DNA from: Kribbella turkmenica | GTDB lineage: Bacteria; Actinomycetota; Actinomycetes; Propionibacteriales; Kribbellaceae | Direction: 5' to 3' | DNA: 32,576 nt | NCBI RefSeq assembly: GCF_004348725.1 | Contig: NZ_SMKR01000079.1 | Location: 1-32,576 of the forward strand | Shown: piece after piece, positions 14,214 to 23,600 of the stretch | Layout of the letters: each line of letters opens with the position of its first letter | Position numbering within the stretch: the first letter of the stretch is position 1 | Notes under the pieces: model-generated | Told to the model about the DNA's origin: nothing | What the model saw: only the letters and a program-made list of their open reading frames with translations | Database searches by the model: none | Translations under genes and position numbers: made by a program

Positions 14214-14855
14214 CTACGACGCGACAAGTTTCGGCAGCACCTGCCTGACCCGATCGGTCAGCAGGTCCGCCGACTTCCCCGGGTCCGCGGCGTACCCGAC
14301 GACGGCCTGCTCGAACAGGCCGTCGAGCAGGGCGTAGGCGGTCGGGGCGTCGACCGCCGGAGTGGTCCCGGTCAGGTCGGCGTACCGGGCGAGGATGCGC
14401 CAGATCATCCCTTCCAGCAGTTGGTCGATGGCGGCGACGTCGTCGCGGAGCTGGTCCTCGAACATGCTCTGGGCGCGCAGGTCGTACCAGAGCCGGTGCA
14501 TCGGCGTCTCCTCGACCAGCGTCTGCGTCAGCTTGCCGAGGAAGCCGGCCGCGAGCTCGTCGCCCGAGGTCGCGGTCTCGACGACCTCGTCGTACCGCTG
14601 GGCGCACTTGGTCTTGTAGTACCGCACGCAGTAGCTGATCAGGTCGATCTTGTCGCGGAAGTAGTAGTGCACGACGCCGTGGGTGAACTCGGAGTTGTTC
14701 GCGATCTCCCGCAGGCTGGTCCGTGCGTACCCCAGCTCGCCGAGCGTCTTCAGCGCCGACTCGGCCAGCGCGACGCGCCGGCGCTCGGTCTTGTCGGGTC
14801 CCGGCACCCGGGCGGGCCGGACCGGTTCCGTGGCCTCCGCCGACGTCAACGCCAT
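14214..14855 (-). CDS. TetR-family repressor of the adjacent SDR operon
   Basis: A 213-residue regulator. The N-terminal TetR helix-turn-helix covers about 28-75, with TSLREIANNSEFTHGVVHYYF at the recognition segment followed by RDKIDLI. The C-terminal half is an all-helical ligand-binding and dimerisation domain. It is divergent from the SDR-reductase-ligase genes, and two palindromes of TTGACA-N2-TGTCAA type lie between, the likely operators. The ATG at 14855 has GGGGAGG just upstream. The ligand is unknown; by analogy with similar loci it may be an acyl-CoA made by the operon's ligase, which is inference. Confidence 0.88.
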   Translation of the reverse strand: MALTSAEATEPVRPARVPGPDKTERRRVALAESALKTLGELGYARTSLREIANNSEFTHGVVHYYFRDKIDLISYCVRYYKTKCAQRYDEVVETATSGDELAAGFLGKLTQTLVEETPMHRLWYDLRAQSMFEDQLRDDVAAIDQLLEGMIWRILARYADLTGTTPAVDAPTAYALLDGLFEQAVVGYAADPGKSADLLTDRVRQVLPKLVAS

Positions 14856-14884
14856 CGCACCTCCCCTGGTACCGCGTCAGCCTA

Positions 14885-14917
14885 CCCGCCGCGGACCCAG
14901 GCGCGGTCCGCGGCGGG
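14885..14917. repeat. 13-bp hairpin in tetR/SDR spacer
   Basis: CCCGCCGCGGACC at 14885-14897 pairs perfectly with 14905-14917 across a 7-nt loop. It lies between the operators and the tetR start, so it would be in the tetR leader RNA or would act as a barrier to transcription. Confidence 0.55.
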
Positions 14918-14924
14918 AGATTTC

Positions 14925-14960
14925 TTGACAAGTGTCAAACAAAGTCTTGACGACTGTCAA
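14925..14960. promoter_or_regulatory. Tandem palindromic operators, 22 bp apart
   Basis: TTGACA-AG-TGTCAA at 14925-14938 is a perfect palindrome; TTGACG-AC-TGTCAA at 14947-14960 is a second copy with one mismatch. Their centres are 22 bp apart, about two helical turns, so two TetR dimers could bind the same face. They are the most likely targets of the divergent TetR. Confidence 0.7.
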
Positions 14961-14975
14961 AAGAATCTCCAGAGT
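14947..14975 (+). promoter_or_regulatory. Candidate promoter of SDR operon
   Basis: A -35-like TTGACG at 14947-14952 and a -10-like CAGAGT at 14970-14975 are separated by 17 bp. The -35 lies inside the second palindrome, so repressor binding would block polymerase. Confidence 0.5.
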
Positions 14976-15009
14976 GAGAGCCCAGGTCCTTCGAGCAAAG
15001 GAGTTTCCG

Positions 15010-15816
15010 ATGGGCGGACTCGACCTCACCGGCCGCAAGGCCCTCGTCACCGGCGGAGCCCAGGGGCTCGGCGAAGGGATGGCGAGAGCGCTCGCGGCAG
15101 CCGGCGCCAAAGTGGTGATCAGCGACATCCAGAAGGACACCGGCGAGGCCGTCGCCGACGCCCTGGACCGCGAGTACGGCGCCGGCAACGGGTTCGTCGC
15201 CCACGACATCACCGACGAGGGCAGCTGGGAGAACGCGGTGGTCGCGGCCAACGACATCCTCGGCGGCCTGGACATCCTGGTGAACAACGCCGGGATCGAG
15301 ATCACCAGCCTGCTCACCGAGGTCACCGCCGACGACATCCGCCGGATGCTCGAGGTCAACGTGCTCGGCACCACGCTCGGGATCAAGTGGGGCCTGCGGA
15401 CGATGCGCCCGGACGGTCTCGCCGGCCAGGGCGGCGCGATCGTCAACGTCGCCTCGGTGGCCGCGACCATCGCCTTCCCCGGGATCGCGGTCTACTCCGC
15501 GACCAAGTCGGCGGTCGACCGGCTCACCCGGGTGGCCGCGATGGAGTCCGGCAAGCTCGGGTACGGCGTTCGCGTCAACTGCATCTACCCCGGCCTGGTG
15601 GCGACCGCGATGGGGGCCGGGCTGGCCAGCGACGTCGCCGAGCTCGGGCTGTTCGAATCGCCCGAGGCGGCCGTCGCGGCCGTGGTCGGGCTGACCCCGG
15701 CCGGTCGGCTCGGCGAGGTCACCGACATGGCCGACGCGGTCGTCTTCCTGGCGTCGGACGAGGCCCGGTTCATCACCGGCATCGGCCTGCCCGTCGACGG
15801 CGGAATGGGGATGTGA
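15010..15816 (+). CDS. Short-chain dehydrogenase/reductase
   Basis: A 268-residue classical SDR. The cofactor motif TGGAQGLG is at 14-21, NNAG at 92-95, catalytic Ser149, and Tyr162/Lys166 in YSATK; the end carries the usual GLPVDGG. Asp39 after the second strand favours NAD(H). It oxidises or reduces an alcohol/ketone whose identity is unknown. The ATG at 15010 has AAGGAG 6 bases upstream; the longer in-frame start at 14932 would place the operators in coding sequence and is rejected. First gene of a three-gene unit with the reductase-like protein (5-bp gap) and the acyl-CoA synthetase. Confidence 0.9.
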   Translation: MGGLDLTGRKALVTGGAQGLGEGMARALAAAGAKVVISDIQKDTGEAVADALDREYGAGNGFVAHDITDEGSWENAVVAANDILGGLDILVNNAGIEITSLLTEVTADDIRRMLEVNVLGTTLGIKWGLRTMRPDGLAGQGGAIVNVASVAATIAFPGIAVYSATKSAVDRLTRVAAMESGKLGYGVRVNCIYPGLVATAMGAGLASDVAELGLFESPEAAVAAVVGLTPAGRLGEVTDMADAVVFLASDEARFITGIGLPVDGGMGM

Positions 15817-15821
15817 GGCCC

Positions 15822-16946
15822 ATGAGCAGCAAACCCGTCGTCGTCTACGGCGCCTCCGGCTACACCGGCCGGCTGGTGTGCGAGTACCTCCGTCAGTACC
15901 ACGTCCCGTTCGTGGCCGCCGGCCGCAGCGAGGACAAGCTGAAGGAGTCGATGGCGTCACACGTAGCCGGAATCGAGACCGCCGACTACGAGCTGGCCGT
16001 GGTGGACCACGACGTGGCCGCGCTGACCGACCTGTTCAAGGGCTCCTCGGTGGTGCTCAACACGGTCGGCCCGTTCAGCGAGCTCGGTCCGGCCGCGGTC
16101 GAGGCGGCGCTCGCGGCCGGCGCGCACTACACCGACACCACCGGCGAGCAGGACTGGCTGATCACCTGCGACGAGACCTACGGCCGGCAGTTCGCCGACG
16201 CCGGCCTGTTGCTGGCTCCGGGCATCGCACAGATGTACACGACCAGCGAGATCGCCGCGCAGCTGTGCCTCGAACAACCGGGCCTGGACACCCTGGACAT
16301 CGCCGTCTTCTGGGGCGGCAGCCCGACGATCGCCTCGACCCGCACCATTCTGGTGAACGCGGCCACCTCCAAGGCGCACTACCTGGAGCAGAACGCGTAC
16401 CTCGAGTTCCCAGAGCAGGGACTGGTGCCGCTGGTGGTACCCGGTCACCACGAGCTGGCCCTGTCCCTGCCCTGGGGCGGTATGTCACACCCGGTCTGGT
16501 TCAAGCGCGATCCGCGCGTCGCCAACTGCAAGGCGCAGGGAGGTGTCTTCAACGCCGCCCTGATGAACGGCGTGCCGCAAATCGTCGCCGGCGCGCTCGA
16601 GGCGACCAAGGACATGGCTCCGGACGAGCGCAACGCGGCCCTGACCGAGACCGCGCGCCAGGTGATGAACCAGATGCCGCCCCGGGAGAACCCGCGGGTG
16701 AACAAGACGCTGGACTCGGTCCACGCCTCCGGTCCGCTCGGCCGGGCGCACTGCGTCATCCACGGCAACAACAACTACCAGCAGACCGGTCTGCTCCAGG
16801 CGTATGCGGCGTACTCACTGCTGCAGACGCCGCCGAAGCGGTTCGGTTTCGCCAGTGGCTGCCAGGCGTTCGGCCACCGCGAACTGCTCGGCGTACTGCG
16901 CGGCTTCGGGCTGGTCTCCGAACCACAGCTCACCGTGCTGCACTGA
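15822..16946 (+). CDS. Saccharopine-dehydrogenase-like NAD(P)-binding protein
   Basis: A 374-residue protein with an N-terminal Rossmann domain: VVYGASGYTGRL with the glycine motif at 10-16, as in the saccharopine-dehydrogenase NADP-binding family. The middle and C-terminal region matches no enzyme of known activity that I recognise; DUF5938-type proteins have this layout. Related mycobacterial proteins include a trans-acting enoyl reductase in phenolic lipid synthesis, so a reductase acting on an acyl or polyketide substrate is possible, whereas lysine metabolism is unlikely given the neighbours. ATG 15822 lies 5 bp after the SDR stop; the stop is 10 bp before the ligase start, so the genes are probably co-transcribed. 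Confidence 0.8.
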   Translation: MSSKPVVVYGASGYTGRLVCEYLRQYHVPFVAAGRSEDKLKESMASHVAGIETADYELAVVDHDVAALTDLFKGSSVVLNTVGPFSELGPAAVEAALAAGAHYTDTTGEQDWLITCDETYGRQFADAGLLLAPGIAQMYTTSEIAAQLCLEQPGLDTLDIAVFWGGSPTIASTRTILVNAATSKAHYLEQNAYLEFPEQGLVPLVVPGHHELALSLPWGGMSHPVWFKRDPRVANCKAQGGVFNAALMNGVPQIVAGALEATKDMAPDERNAALTETARQVMNQMPPRENPRVNKTLDSVHASGPLGRAHCVIHGNNNYQQTGLLQAYAAYSLLQTPPKRFGFASGCQAFGHRELLGVLRGFGLVSEPQLTVLH

Positions 16947-16956
16947 AGGAGGAGCA

Positions 16957-18516
16957 GTGCGACTGGTCGACTACCTGGACAAGGGAGCGTCGCTGGGTCC
17001 GGACGCACCGTGCCTGACCACCGACGGCGAGACCCTGTCGTACGCCGACGTCCAGGAACTGTCGTACCGGATCGCGGCCGGTCTCGCGGCGGCCGGCGTG
17101 CGGCCGGGCGGCAAGGTCGCGATCCTGTCGGCGAACGACCCGGTCGCCTTCGCCTGCGTGTTCGGGATCAGCCGGGCCGGTGCGGTCTGGTGCCCGGTCA
17201 ACCCGCGCAACGAGGCGGCCGAGAACCGTGAGCTGCTCGACCAGTTCGACTGCGAGGTCTTGATCTACCAGGCGGCCTTCGGGCCGCTGGTGGATCGGAT
17301 CCGGGACCGGCTGCCGAAGGTGCACACCTTCGTCTGCCTGGACCGGGATCCAGACTCCGGCCGACCCCCTCACCTCCACGGCCGGAGCGTCGGCTGGGAC
17401 GCGTTCTGCGGGGGCGCGTCCCAGCCGGCACCCGATCTCACCGGTCCCGACGATCTGGCGTTGATCGTCGGTACCGGTGGGACCACGGGTCGCCCGAAGG
17501 GGGTGATGCTGACCGACGGCAACCTGGAGGCGATGACGGCGCTGACCCTGATGGGCTACCCGTTCGGCCAGCGGCCCGTCTACCTCGCGCTCGCGCCGCT
17601 GACGCACGCGGCCGGCGTGCTGTGCTTCCCGGTGCTCGCCTGCGGCGGCGAGATCGTCATCATGCGGACGCCGGACGTCCACGAGTTCCTCCGGCTGATC
17701 CCGCGGCACGGCGTGACGCACACGTTCCTGCCGCCGACGCTGATCTACATGGTGCTGGCGGCCGACGAGCTCGACCGCACCGACCTCTCCTCCCTGCGGT
17801 GCTTCTGGTACGGCGCCGCGCCGATGTCGGTGGCCCGGCTCGAGGAGGCGCTGCGCCGGATCGGCCCGGTGATGGCCCAGCTGTTCGGCCAGACCGAGGC
17901 GCCGATGATGATCTCGACCATGCCGCCGGCCGGCCATTTCGATGCCGATGGCAACATTGCCCGCGCCCGGCTGGCGTCGGCCGGACGGCCGTCGCCCCTG
18001 GTCACCACCGCGATCATGGCGCCGGACGGCTCGTTGCTGCCGCGCGGCGAACGCGGTGAGATCGTCGTCCGCGGCTCACTGGTGATGCGTGGGTACTACC
18101 GCGACCCGGAGGCGACCGCGGACGTGTCCCGGCACGGCTGGCACCACACCGGCGACATCGGCTACCTGGACGAGGACAACTACCTCTACATCGTCGACCG
18201 GGCCAAGGACATGATCATCACCGGCGGCTTCAACGTGTACTCGACCGAGGTCGAGCAGGCGCTGATGGCGCACGCGGCGGTCCGCGACTGCGCGGTGATC
18301 GGCCGGCCCGACGGCAAGTGGGGCGAACGGGTCGTGGCCGTGGTCCAGGAACAGCCCGGCTCCGAGGTCGATCCCGGTGAACTGATCGCGTTCGTCAAGG
18401 CACGGATCGGGAGCGTGAAGGCGCCCAAGGAGGTCCTGGTGTGGCCGGACCTCCCGCGGTCCAAGGTCGGCAAGGTCCTCAAGGCCGACATCAAGGCCCG
18501 CCTGGCAGCCGGCTAG
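16957..18516 (+). CDS. Acyl-CoA synthetase (class I AMP-forming ligase)
   Basis: A 519-residue ANL-superfamily enzyme that activates a carboxylic acid with ATP to an acyl-adenylate and transfers it to CoA. The P-loop GTGGTTGRPKG is at 172-182, YGAAPMS and FGQTE form the adenylate pocket, HTGDIGYLDEDNYLYIVDR is followed by KDMIITGGFNVYSTEVE at the hinge, and the catalytic Lys is in PRSKVGK (Lys506). The substrate is unknown; sequence type suggests a medium/long-chain or aromatic acid. The GTG start at 16957 follows AAGGAGGAG. With the SDR and the reductase it forms one unit under TetR control, so the ligase may supply or consume the acyl-CoA that the other two process. Confidence 0.9.
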   Translation: MRLVDYLDKGASLGPDAPCLTTDGETLSYADVQELSYRIAAGLAAAGVRPGGKVAILSANDPVAFACVFGISRAGAVWCPVNPRNEAAENRELLDQFDCEVLIYQAAFGPLVDRIRDRLPKVHTFVCLDRDPDSGRPPHLHGRSVGWDAFCGGASQPAPDLTGPDDLALIVGTGGTTGRPKGVMLTDGNLEAMTALTLMGYPFGQRPVYLALAPLTHAAGVLCFPVLACGGEIVIMRTPDVHEFLRLIPRHGVTHTFLPPTLIYMVLAADELDRTDLSSLRCFWYGAAPMSVARLEEALRRIGPVMAQLFGQTEAPMMISTMPPAGHFDADGNIARARLASAGRPSPLVTTAIMAPDGSLLPRGERGEIVVRGSLVMRGYYRDPEATADVSRHGWHHTGDIGYLDEDNYLYIVDRAKDMIITGGFNVYSTEVEQALMAHAAVRDCAVIGRPDGKWGERVVAVVQEQPGSEVDPGELIAFVKARIGSVKAPKEVLVWPDLPRSKVGKVLKADIKARLAAG

Positions 18517-18524
18517 GCGGGCCT
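18494..18524. terminator. Bidirectional terminator over the ligase stop
   Basis: AGGCCCGCCT at 18494-18503 pairs perfectly with 18515-18524 across an 11-nt loop. It spans the ligase stop codon and lies 8 bp from the convergent GPP34 stop, so it could serve both. Confidence 0.6.
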
Positions 18525-18531
18525 GCCCGCG

Positions 18532-19209
18532 TCAGCTGCTCGTCGTCGCGGCGGTCGCGGAGACGACGACCGCCGTGGTGACGGCCGCCTGCATCTCGGC
18601 CACGGCCTTCTTCACCGCGTCCGCGGCCCAGTCCGACTCGGCGATCTCCTTGGCGCGCTGCTTCAGCGCCTTCTTGTCGACCGCGTCGGTGACGATCTTC
18701 GGCACGACGTTCAGCGAGCTCAGCAGCGCGATCAGCGCACCGGTCCGCTCGTTCGGCGTCGTCCCGACCTTCAGCACGCTCTCCAGCGCCGCCCGGAGGT
18801 CGGCCTCGTGCCGCGCGTCCTTGGCCGGCCAACGGGTGATCGGGAAGATGCCGAGCACCTTGTTCTCGTCCGCCTCGAGCAGACCGCGCTCGGCGAGCCG
18901 GGCGAGCAACTGCTCGCGCAACTTCTTCGACAGCCGGCCGAGCTGGTCCTTCGGCCGCTTGCCGGGCTTGTCGGCCACGTACGCCAGCCGCTCGTCCAGG
19001 ATCGCGTCCCCGGTCGGGGTGGCGTCCAGCACTTTCAGGCGGCCGCGCTTGACCTCCTCACCCTCACCGGCCACGTCCAGCTTCCCGAGCAGGGTCAGCT
19101 CGATCAGCACCGCTCCGGCCAGCGCGTAGTCCAGCCCGGGCGATCCGGCGATCGGCTTCCCGCTCTCGTCGTCGTACAACAGCAGCAAGAGGTCTTCGGC
19201 GATCAACAT
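18532..19209 (-). CDS. GPP34 (GOLPH3/Vps74-like) family protein
   Basis: A 225-residue cytoplasmic protein opening MLIAEDLLLLLYDDESGK, the signature start of the GPP34 domain known from eukaryotic GOLPH3/Vps74, which bind phosphatidylinositol-4-phosphate in the Golgi. Actinobacteria carry many bacterial members of unknown role. The body is helical with a basic middle (DKPGKRPKDQLGRLSKKLREQ) and ends in an Ala/Val/Thr-rich tail that could touch the membrane. The ATG at 19209 is chosen because family similarity starts there and a -10-like TACGTT (19221-19216) ends 6 bases upstream, suggesting a leaderless mRNA. Confidence 0.85.
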   Translation of the reverse strand: MLIAEDLLLLLYDDESGKPIAGSPGLDYALAGAVLIELTLLGKLDVAGEGEEVKRGRLKVLDATPTGDAILDERLAYVADKPGKRPKDQLGRLSKKLREQLLARLAERGLLEADENKVLGIFPITRWPAKDARHEADLRAALESVLKVGTTPNERTGALIALLSSLNVVPKIVTDAVDKKALKQRAKEIAESDWAADAVKKAVAEMQAAVTTAVVVSATAATTSS

Positions 19210-19215
19210 GCCTCC

Positions 19216-19221
19216 AACGTA
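19216..19221 (-). promoter_or_regulatory. -10 box (TACGTT) of leaderless GPP34 gene
   Basis: TACGTT on the minus strand matches TANNNT and ends 6 bases before the ATG. The intervening GGAGGC could instead act as a very close Shine-Dalgarno. Confidence 0.4.
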
Positions 19222-19266
19222 GGCAAGCGGGCGTCCGGCGCACATCAGCCGCGCGGGCTACCTCCG

Positions 19267-19497
19267 GTCTACGACTTCAGTAGTGGTGACCGACCCCACG
19301 TCCATGCCGAGGCAGATCAAGTACCGGCCGACGCGTTCGCGACGTACGACGTGTTCGCGCCGGCATTCGAGCTGCCCTGCCTGAACCGGCTGCAACTGAA
19401 GAACAACCAGCAGATGGTCGGCCTCACCGATCTCGCCGGCTCACTCCAGTACACCGGCCCGCTGGACAACCCGCTGGTCACGGAAGCCGTCGACTGA
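19267..19497 (+). pseudogene. Remnant of an unidentified protein gene (C-terminal part)
   Basis: In the spacer between GPP34 and the methyltransferase, one plus-strand frame reads like real protein for about 76 residues, with FATYDVFAPAFELPCLN and a stretch ending NPLVTEAVD before a TGA. It has normal high-GC codon use towards the end but no start with a ribosome-binding site; the only in-frame options are GTG 19351 and later codons. I do not recognise the family. It looks like the tail of a degraded gene. A short functional gene from 19351 (48 residues) cannot be excluded. The rest of the 19210-19605 spacer shows no gene. Confidence 0.4.
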
Positions 19498-19605
19498 CCG
19501 ACCTTCGGATCGGGCAAAGGTCGCCCCCCGGGTTGGTCACGTACTGTCGCACATCGGTTACCATCGCTCTGCCGCGCAGAACAGCACCGGAGTAGGGAGT
19601 CAGCA

Positions 19606-20439
19606 GTGGCCGACAACGAAGTACCTGCCATGTACGAGCGACTCAAGCTGGACCGGCCGCACGGCGCCCGCGTCTACGACTACTTCCTCGGTGGCAAGGA
19701 CAACTTCGAGGTCGACCGGCAGGCCGCCGAGCACCTCCTGCAGGCGTTCCCGGGCTTCCGTACGGCGGCGCTGTCGAACCGGATGTGGATGCACCGGTCC
19801 GCCCGGCACGTCGCCGAGCAGGGCGTCACCCAGTTCCTCGACATCGGCACCGGGATCCCGACCAGCCCGAACCTGCACGAGGTCGTCCAGGAGATCGTCC
19901 CCGAGGCGCGGGTGGTCTACGCGGACAACGACCCGATCGTGCTCGCCCACTCCCGGGCGCTGCTGAGCAGCAGGCCCGAGGGCAAGACGGCGTACCTCGA
20001 GGCCGACGTGACCGACCCGCAGTCGATCCTCGGCTCGGAGGAGGTCAAGGAGACGCTCGACCTGAGCAAGCCGGTCGCGCTCAGCCTGGTCGGCGTGTTC
20101 CACTACCTGCCGGACGCGCTGAAGCCGTACGACCTGGTCAAGCAACTGGTCGAGCCGCTCGCGTCCGGGTCGTACCTGATCTTTTCGCACTGCACCCCCG
20201 ACTTCGCTCCGGAGCTGTGGGAGCGGGCGATCCAGGTCTACAAGGCCGACGGCGGTGACGCGCAGGTCCGCAGCAAGGACGAGGTCGCCCGGTTCTTCGA
20301 CGGCCTCGAGCTGGTCGAGCCCGGCGTGTCCGCGCCGTTCCGCTGGCACCCGGACGACGAGACCAACAAGCTCGTCGAGAAGGGCGAGTTCACCGACGTC
20401 ATGTGCAGCCTCTGGGTCGGCGTCGCCCGCAAGCCCTGA
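19606..20439 (+). CDS. DUF574 SAM-dependent methyltransferase
   Basis: A 277-residue cytoplasmic methyltransferase. The family signature RPHGARVYDYFLGGKDNF spans about 17-34; the SAM site LDIGTGIPT is at 78-86 and the ribose-binding acidic strand YADNDP at 105-110; a later block SLVGVFHYLPD corresponds to motif IV-V. This is the actinomycete-expanded DUF574 (S-adenosyl methyltransferase) family, whose substrates are mostly unknown. The GTG at 19606 is chosen because AGGGAG lies about 7 bases upstream and the family N-terminus starts there. It is followed by a 214-bp convergent spacer in which I saw only short, unsupported frames. Confidence 0.9.
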   Translation: MADNEVPAMYERLKLDRPHGARVYDYFLGGKDNFEVDRQAAEHLLQAFPGFRTAALSNRMWMHRSARHVAEQGVTQFLDIGTGIPTSPNLHEVVQEIVPEARVVYADNDPIVLAHSRALLSSRPEGKTAYLEADVTDPQSILGSEEVKETLDLSKPVALSLVGVFHYLPDALKPYDLVKQLVEPLASGSYLIFSHCTPDFAPELWERAIQVYKADGGDAQVRSKDEVARFFDGLELVEPGVSAPFRWHPDDETNKLVEKGEFTDVMCSLWVGVARKP

Positions 20440-20653
20440 TCCGATCGCTCCCCGCTGCGGACAACTCCCGCGGCGGTCCGGCGGTCTCGGCGAGCTGATG
20501 TGCGCCAGAGAAAGGCTGTCAGTGCTCGAACTCGTCGACGGAGCGTAGCTCGAGCGCGATGTGGTGGCCGGCGACAGTCTTCGACGCGACAATCCCGTTC
20601 CGGGGGCAGATCGTCGCGGCCGAACTGCTGCGGAAGCACTGAGCTCGTGAGCA

Positions 20654-23600
20654 TCATCCGTTGAGGAGGGCTGCCAGCTGGTGTTTGCCAGGGAGGTTCT
20701 CGGGGCGGATGATGTCGCCGGTGCGGACGTAGTAGAAGGCCGCGGTGACCTGGGTGAGCGGGAGGTTCTGGAGCTCGGCCCAGGCGACCCGGTAGATGGC
20801 GAGCTGGAGGGGGTCGGCGGATTCGGAGCGGCTGGTTTTCCAGTCGACGACTTCGTAGCCGCGGGAGCCGTCGGGGCGAACGACCTGGTAGACGGCGTCG
20901 ATCCGGCCGCGGACGACCCGGCCGGCGATCGCGAGGGCGAACGGCGCCTCGATCTCGTACGGCATGGTCTCGCCGAACGGGCCGGTGCGGAACGCGTCCA
21001 TCAGCTCGGTCAGGTCGGTGTCGTCGACGATGTCCTCGTCCGCGGCGCCCGGCAGGTCGTCGGGGTCGAGCAGTAACTGTTGGCCGAAGTAGCTCTCCAC
21101 CCAGGCGTGGAAGCGGGTGCCGAAGCGGGCCGCCCGGTTCGGCTTGCGCGGCATCGGGCGGGCCAGCTCGGAGGCGAGGCCGTCCGGGTCCTTCGCCAGC
21201 CGCATCACCTGGGTCGCGGACAACGCGGCCGGCAACTCCACGTCGTACGCCTTCCGGCTCCGGCTTTCCCGTGCCTCTGACAACAGTCTCTCGAGCTCGG
21301 AGTCCCAGCGGGCGACCGTCGCCTGCTCGTCCAGCAGCAGCGAGTCCTCCGCCTCCTGCGACGGCCCCTCCGCGCGCGCCTGCTGCACCAGCGCCACCGC
21401 GTCCAGTCGCCGCCGGTACGCCTCGGCGTCGTACGGCGCCGGCCACGGCGCCTGCGTCTGCTCGGCGAGCTCCGGATTCTCCTCGGTGAGCTCCGGCTGG
21501 TCGGCCCACGCCACCACCCGGTCGCCGGCGTGCTTCTTCAGCAGCGACAGGTACGACGACGGACCGCGAGGACGCTTCTGCGTCGGACCCCACCAGTGCC
21601 CGGACGCGACCAGGATCTCCTTCGCCCGGGTGAACGCGACGTACCCGAGCCGGCGTTCCTCCAGCGCGTTCACGTCCTTGCACTCGTCCGCGAACGCCTT
21701 CAAACCGGCGTTGGACAGGTCGTGGAAGTCCGGCAGCGTGTCGGCGTCGCCGCGCAACGGCCACGGCAGCACCTTCGCGTTCGTGGTCCACTTGTCCCGG
21801 CCGCGGTCGGACGGGAACACCTTGTTCACCAGCGTCGGCACGAAGACGATCGGCCACTCCAGTCCTTTGGACCGGTGCGTGGTCAGCAGCTTCACCGAGT
21901 CCGCCTCACTCGGTACGGCGAGATCGAGGCCGGCGGCGTACTCCTCCTCGGCCGCCAGGTACGCCAGCAGGCCGTCGAGCGAACCGTCCGACTCGGTGGA
22001 CACGAAGTTGCCGACGGCGTCCAGGAACGCGGCCAGGTGGTCACGGCGGCCGGAGTCGACGTGGTCCGGGGTGGCGGTGAGCTCGACGTCGAGACCGATC
22101 GAGCTGATCACCCGGCGGACCAGCTCGAGCAGCGGCTCACCCGCATGGGCGCGCAGTTCGCGCAACTCGACCGACAGTTCCTTGAACCGGACCAGTGCCT
22201 CGGGCGAGTAGCCCCACGCGTCCGGGCCCGGGTCGTCGACCGCCTCGGCGAGCGAGATGACCTCGGTCGAGTCCATCCCCGCCACGGCCGCGTCCAGCGC
22301 GGCGACCAGGTCGTCGGCGGCCGGACGGTCATCGCCGTCGGCGAGCGCGCGGGCCCGGTTCGCCAGCAGCGCGAGGTCGCGGTGGCCGATCCGGTAGCGC
22401 GGGCCGGTGAGGATCCGGAGCATCGCCGCGTTGGCGGTCAGGTCGTTCACGGCTTGCAGGGTCGCGACGACGTCGACGACCTCGGGCAGCGCGAGGAGTC
22501 CGCCGAGGCCGACCACCTCGACCGGCACCTTGCGGGCGATCAGGGCCTCGTGGACCGCGCTGAGGTCGACATTGGTCCGCATCAGGATGCCGATGTCCTT
22601 CCACCGGCGGTTCGGCGTACGGTGCGCGGCCACGATCGCGTCGGCGACCCACTCGATCTCCTGCGACCGCGTCTCGAACAGGCCGACCGTGATCGCACCC
22701 TCGGGCGCGTTCTCGGGTGCTTCGAGCGGGATCACTCCGGGATGCTGCTCGTAGAGCTCGGCCGCGTGCTGGTTGGCGGCCGCGAGGATCCGGCTGCCGC
22801 AGCGGCGGTTGACGCTGAGCACGTACCGCTGAGCGGGCGTGCCGTCGGTCTGTGGAAAGTGCTCCGGGAACTCGTCCAGGTTGGCCACCGACGCGCCACG
22901 CCAGCCGTAGATCGCCTGACACGGATCGCCGACCGCGGTGACCGGATGACCGCGGTCCTCGGGACCGGCGAACAACGCGGTCAGCATCCGCCGCTGCGAC
23001 ACCGAGGTGTCCTGGTACTCGTCGAGCAGCACGACCTTGTACCGCGCCCGCTCGACGACCGCGACCTCCGGGCACTCCTCCGCCAGCCGCGCGCCGAGCG
23101 CCATCTGGTCCGCGAAGTCCACCACACCCCGCTCGGCCTTGTACGCCTGGTACTCCTCGGCCAGTTGCAGGATCTCGCCACGTTTGAGCGTCGTCTCCGC
23201 GAGCTTGCGGACCTCGACCGTCTGCTTCCGCGCGGCCGCGACCTCACGTCGTACCGCCTCGTCGTGCTCACGTACGTCGTCCGCCCGGAGGAGGTGGTCG
23301 GCGAGCTCACCGTCGAGCGCGAGCAGGCTGTTGACCAGCGTCGGCACGTGGTGCGAGGCGAACCGGATCGGACCGGCCGACCGCCGGACGACGCGACCGG
23401 CGAGCTGGAACCTGGTCGCGTCGGCGAGCACGCGGGCGTCCGGCTCGAGACCGAGGCGCAGCCCGTGCTCGGCGATCAGCGTGCCGGCGAACGCGTGGTA
23501 CGTCGAGACCACCGGCTCGCCGGGCTCCTCGGGCTCCCAGTTCGGGATGTTGCTGCGCAGGTGGGCCGCGAGGATCGGGTGCTGGTCCTTCGGCAGCGTC

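Noticed and set aside
14421..15821. Long upstream extension of the saccharopine-dehydrogenase-like frame
   Set aside because: It runs antisense to tetR and out of frame with the SDR; the Rossmann motif begins just after ATG 15822.
20440..20653. Short frames between the methyltransferase and adnB
   Set aside because: Fragments of up to about 25 codons with no ribosome-binding site or recognisable protein; no strong terminator either.
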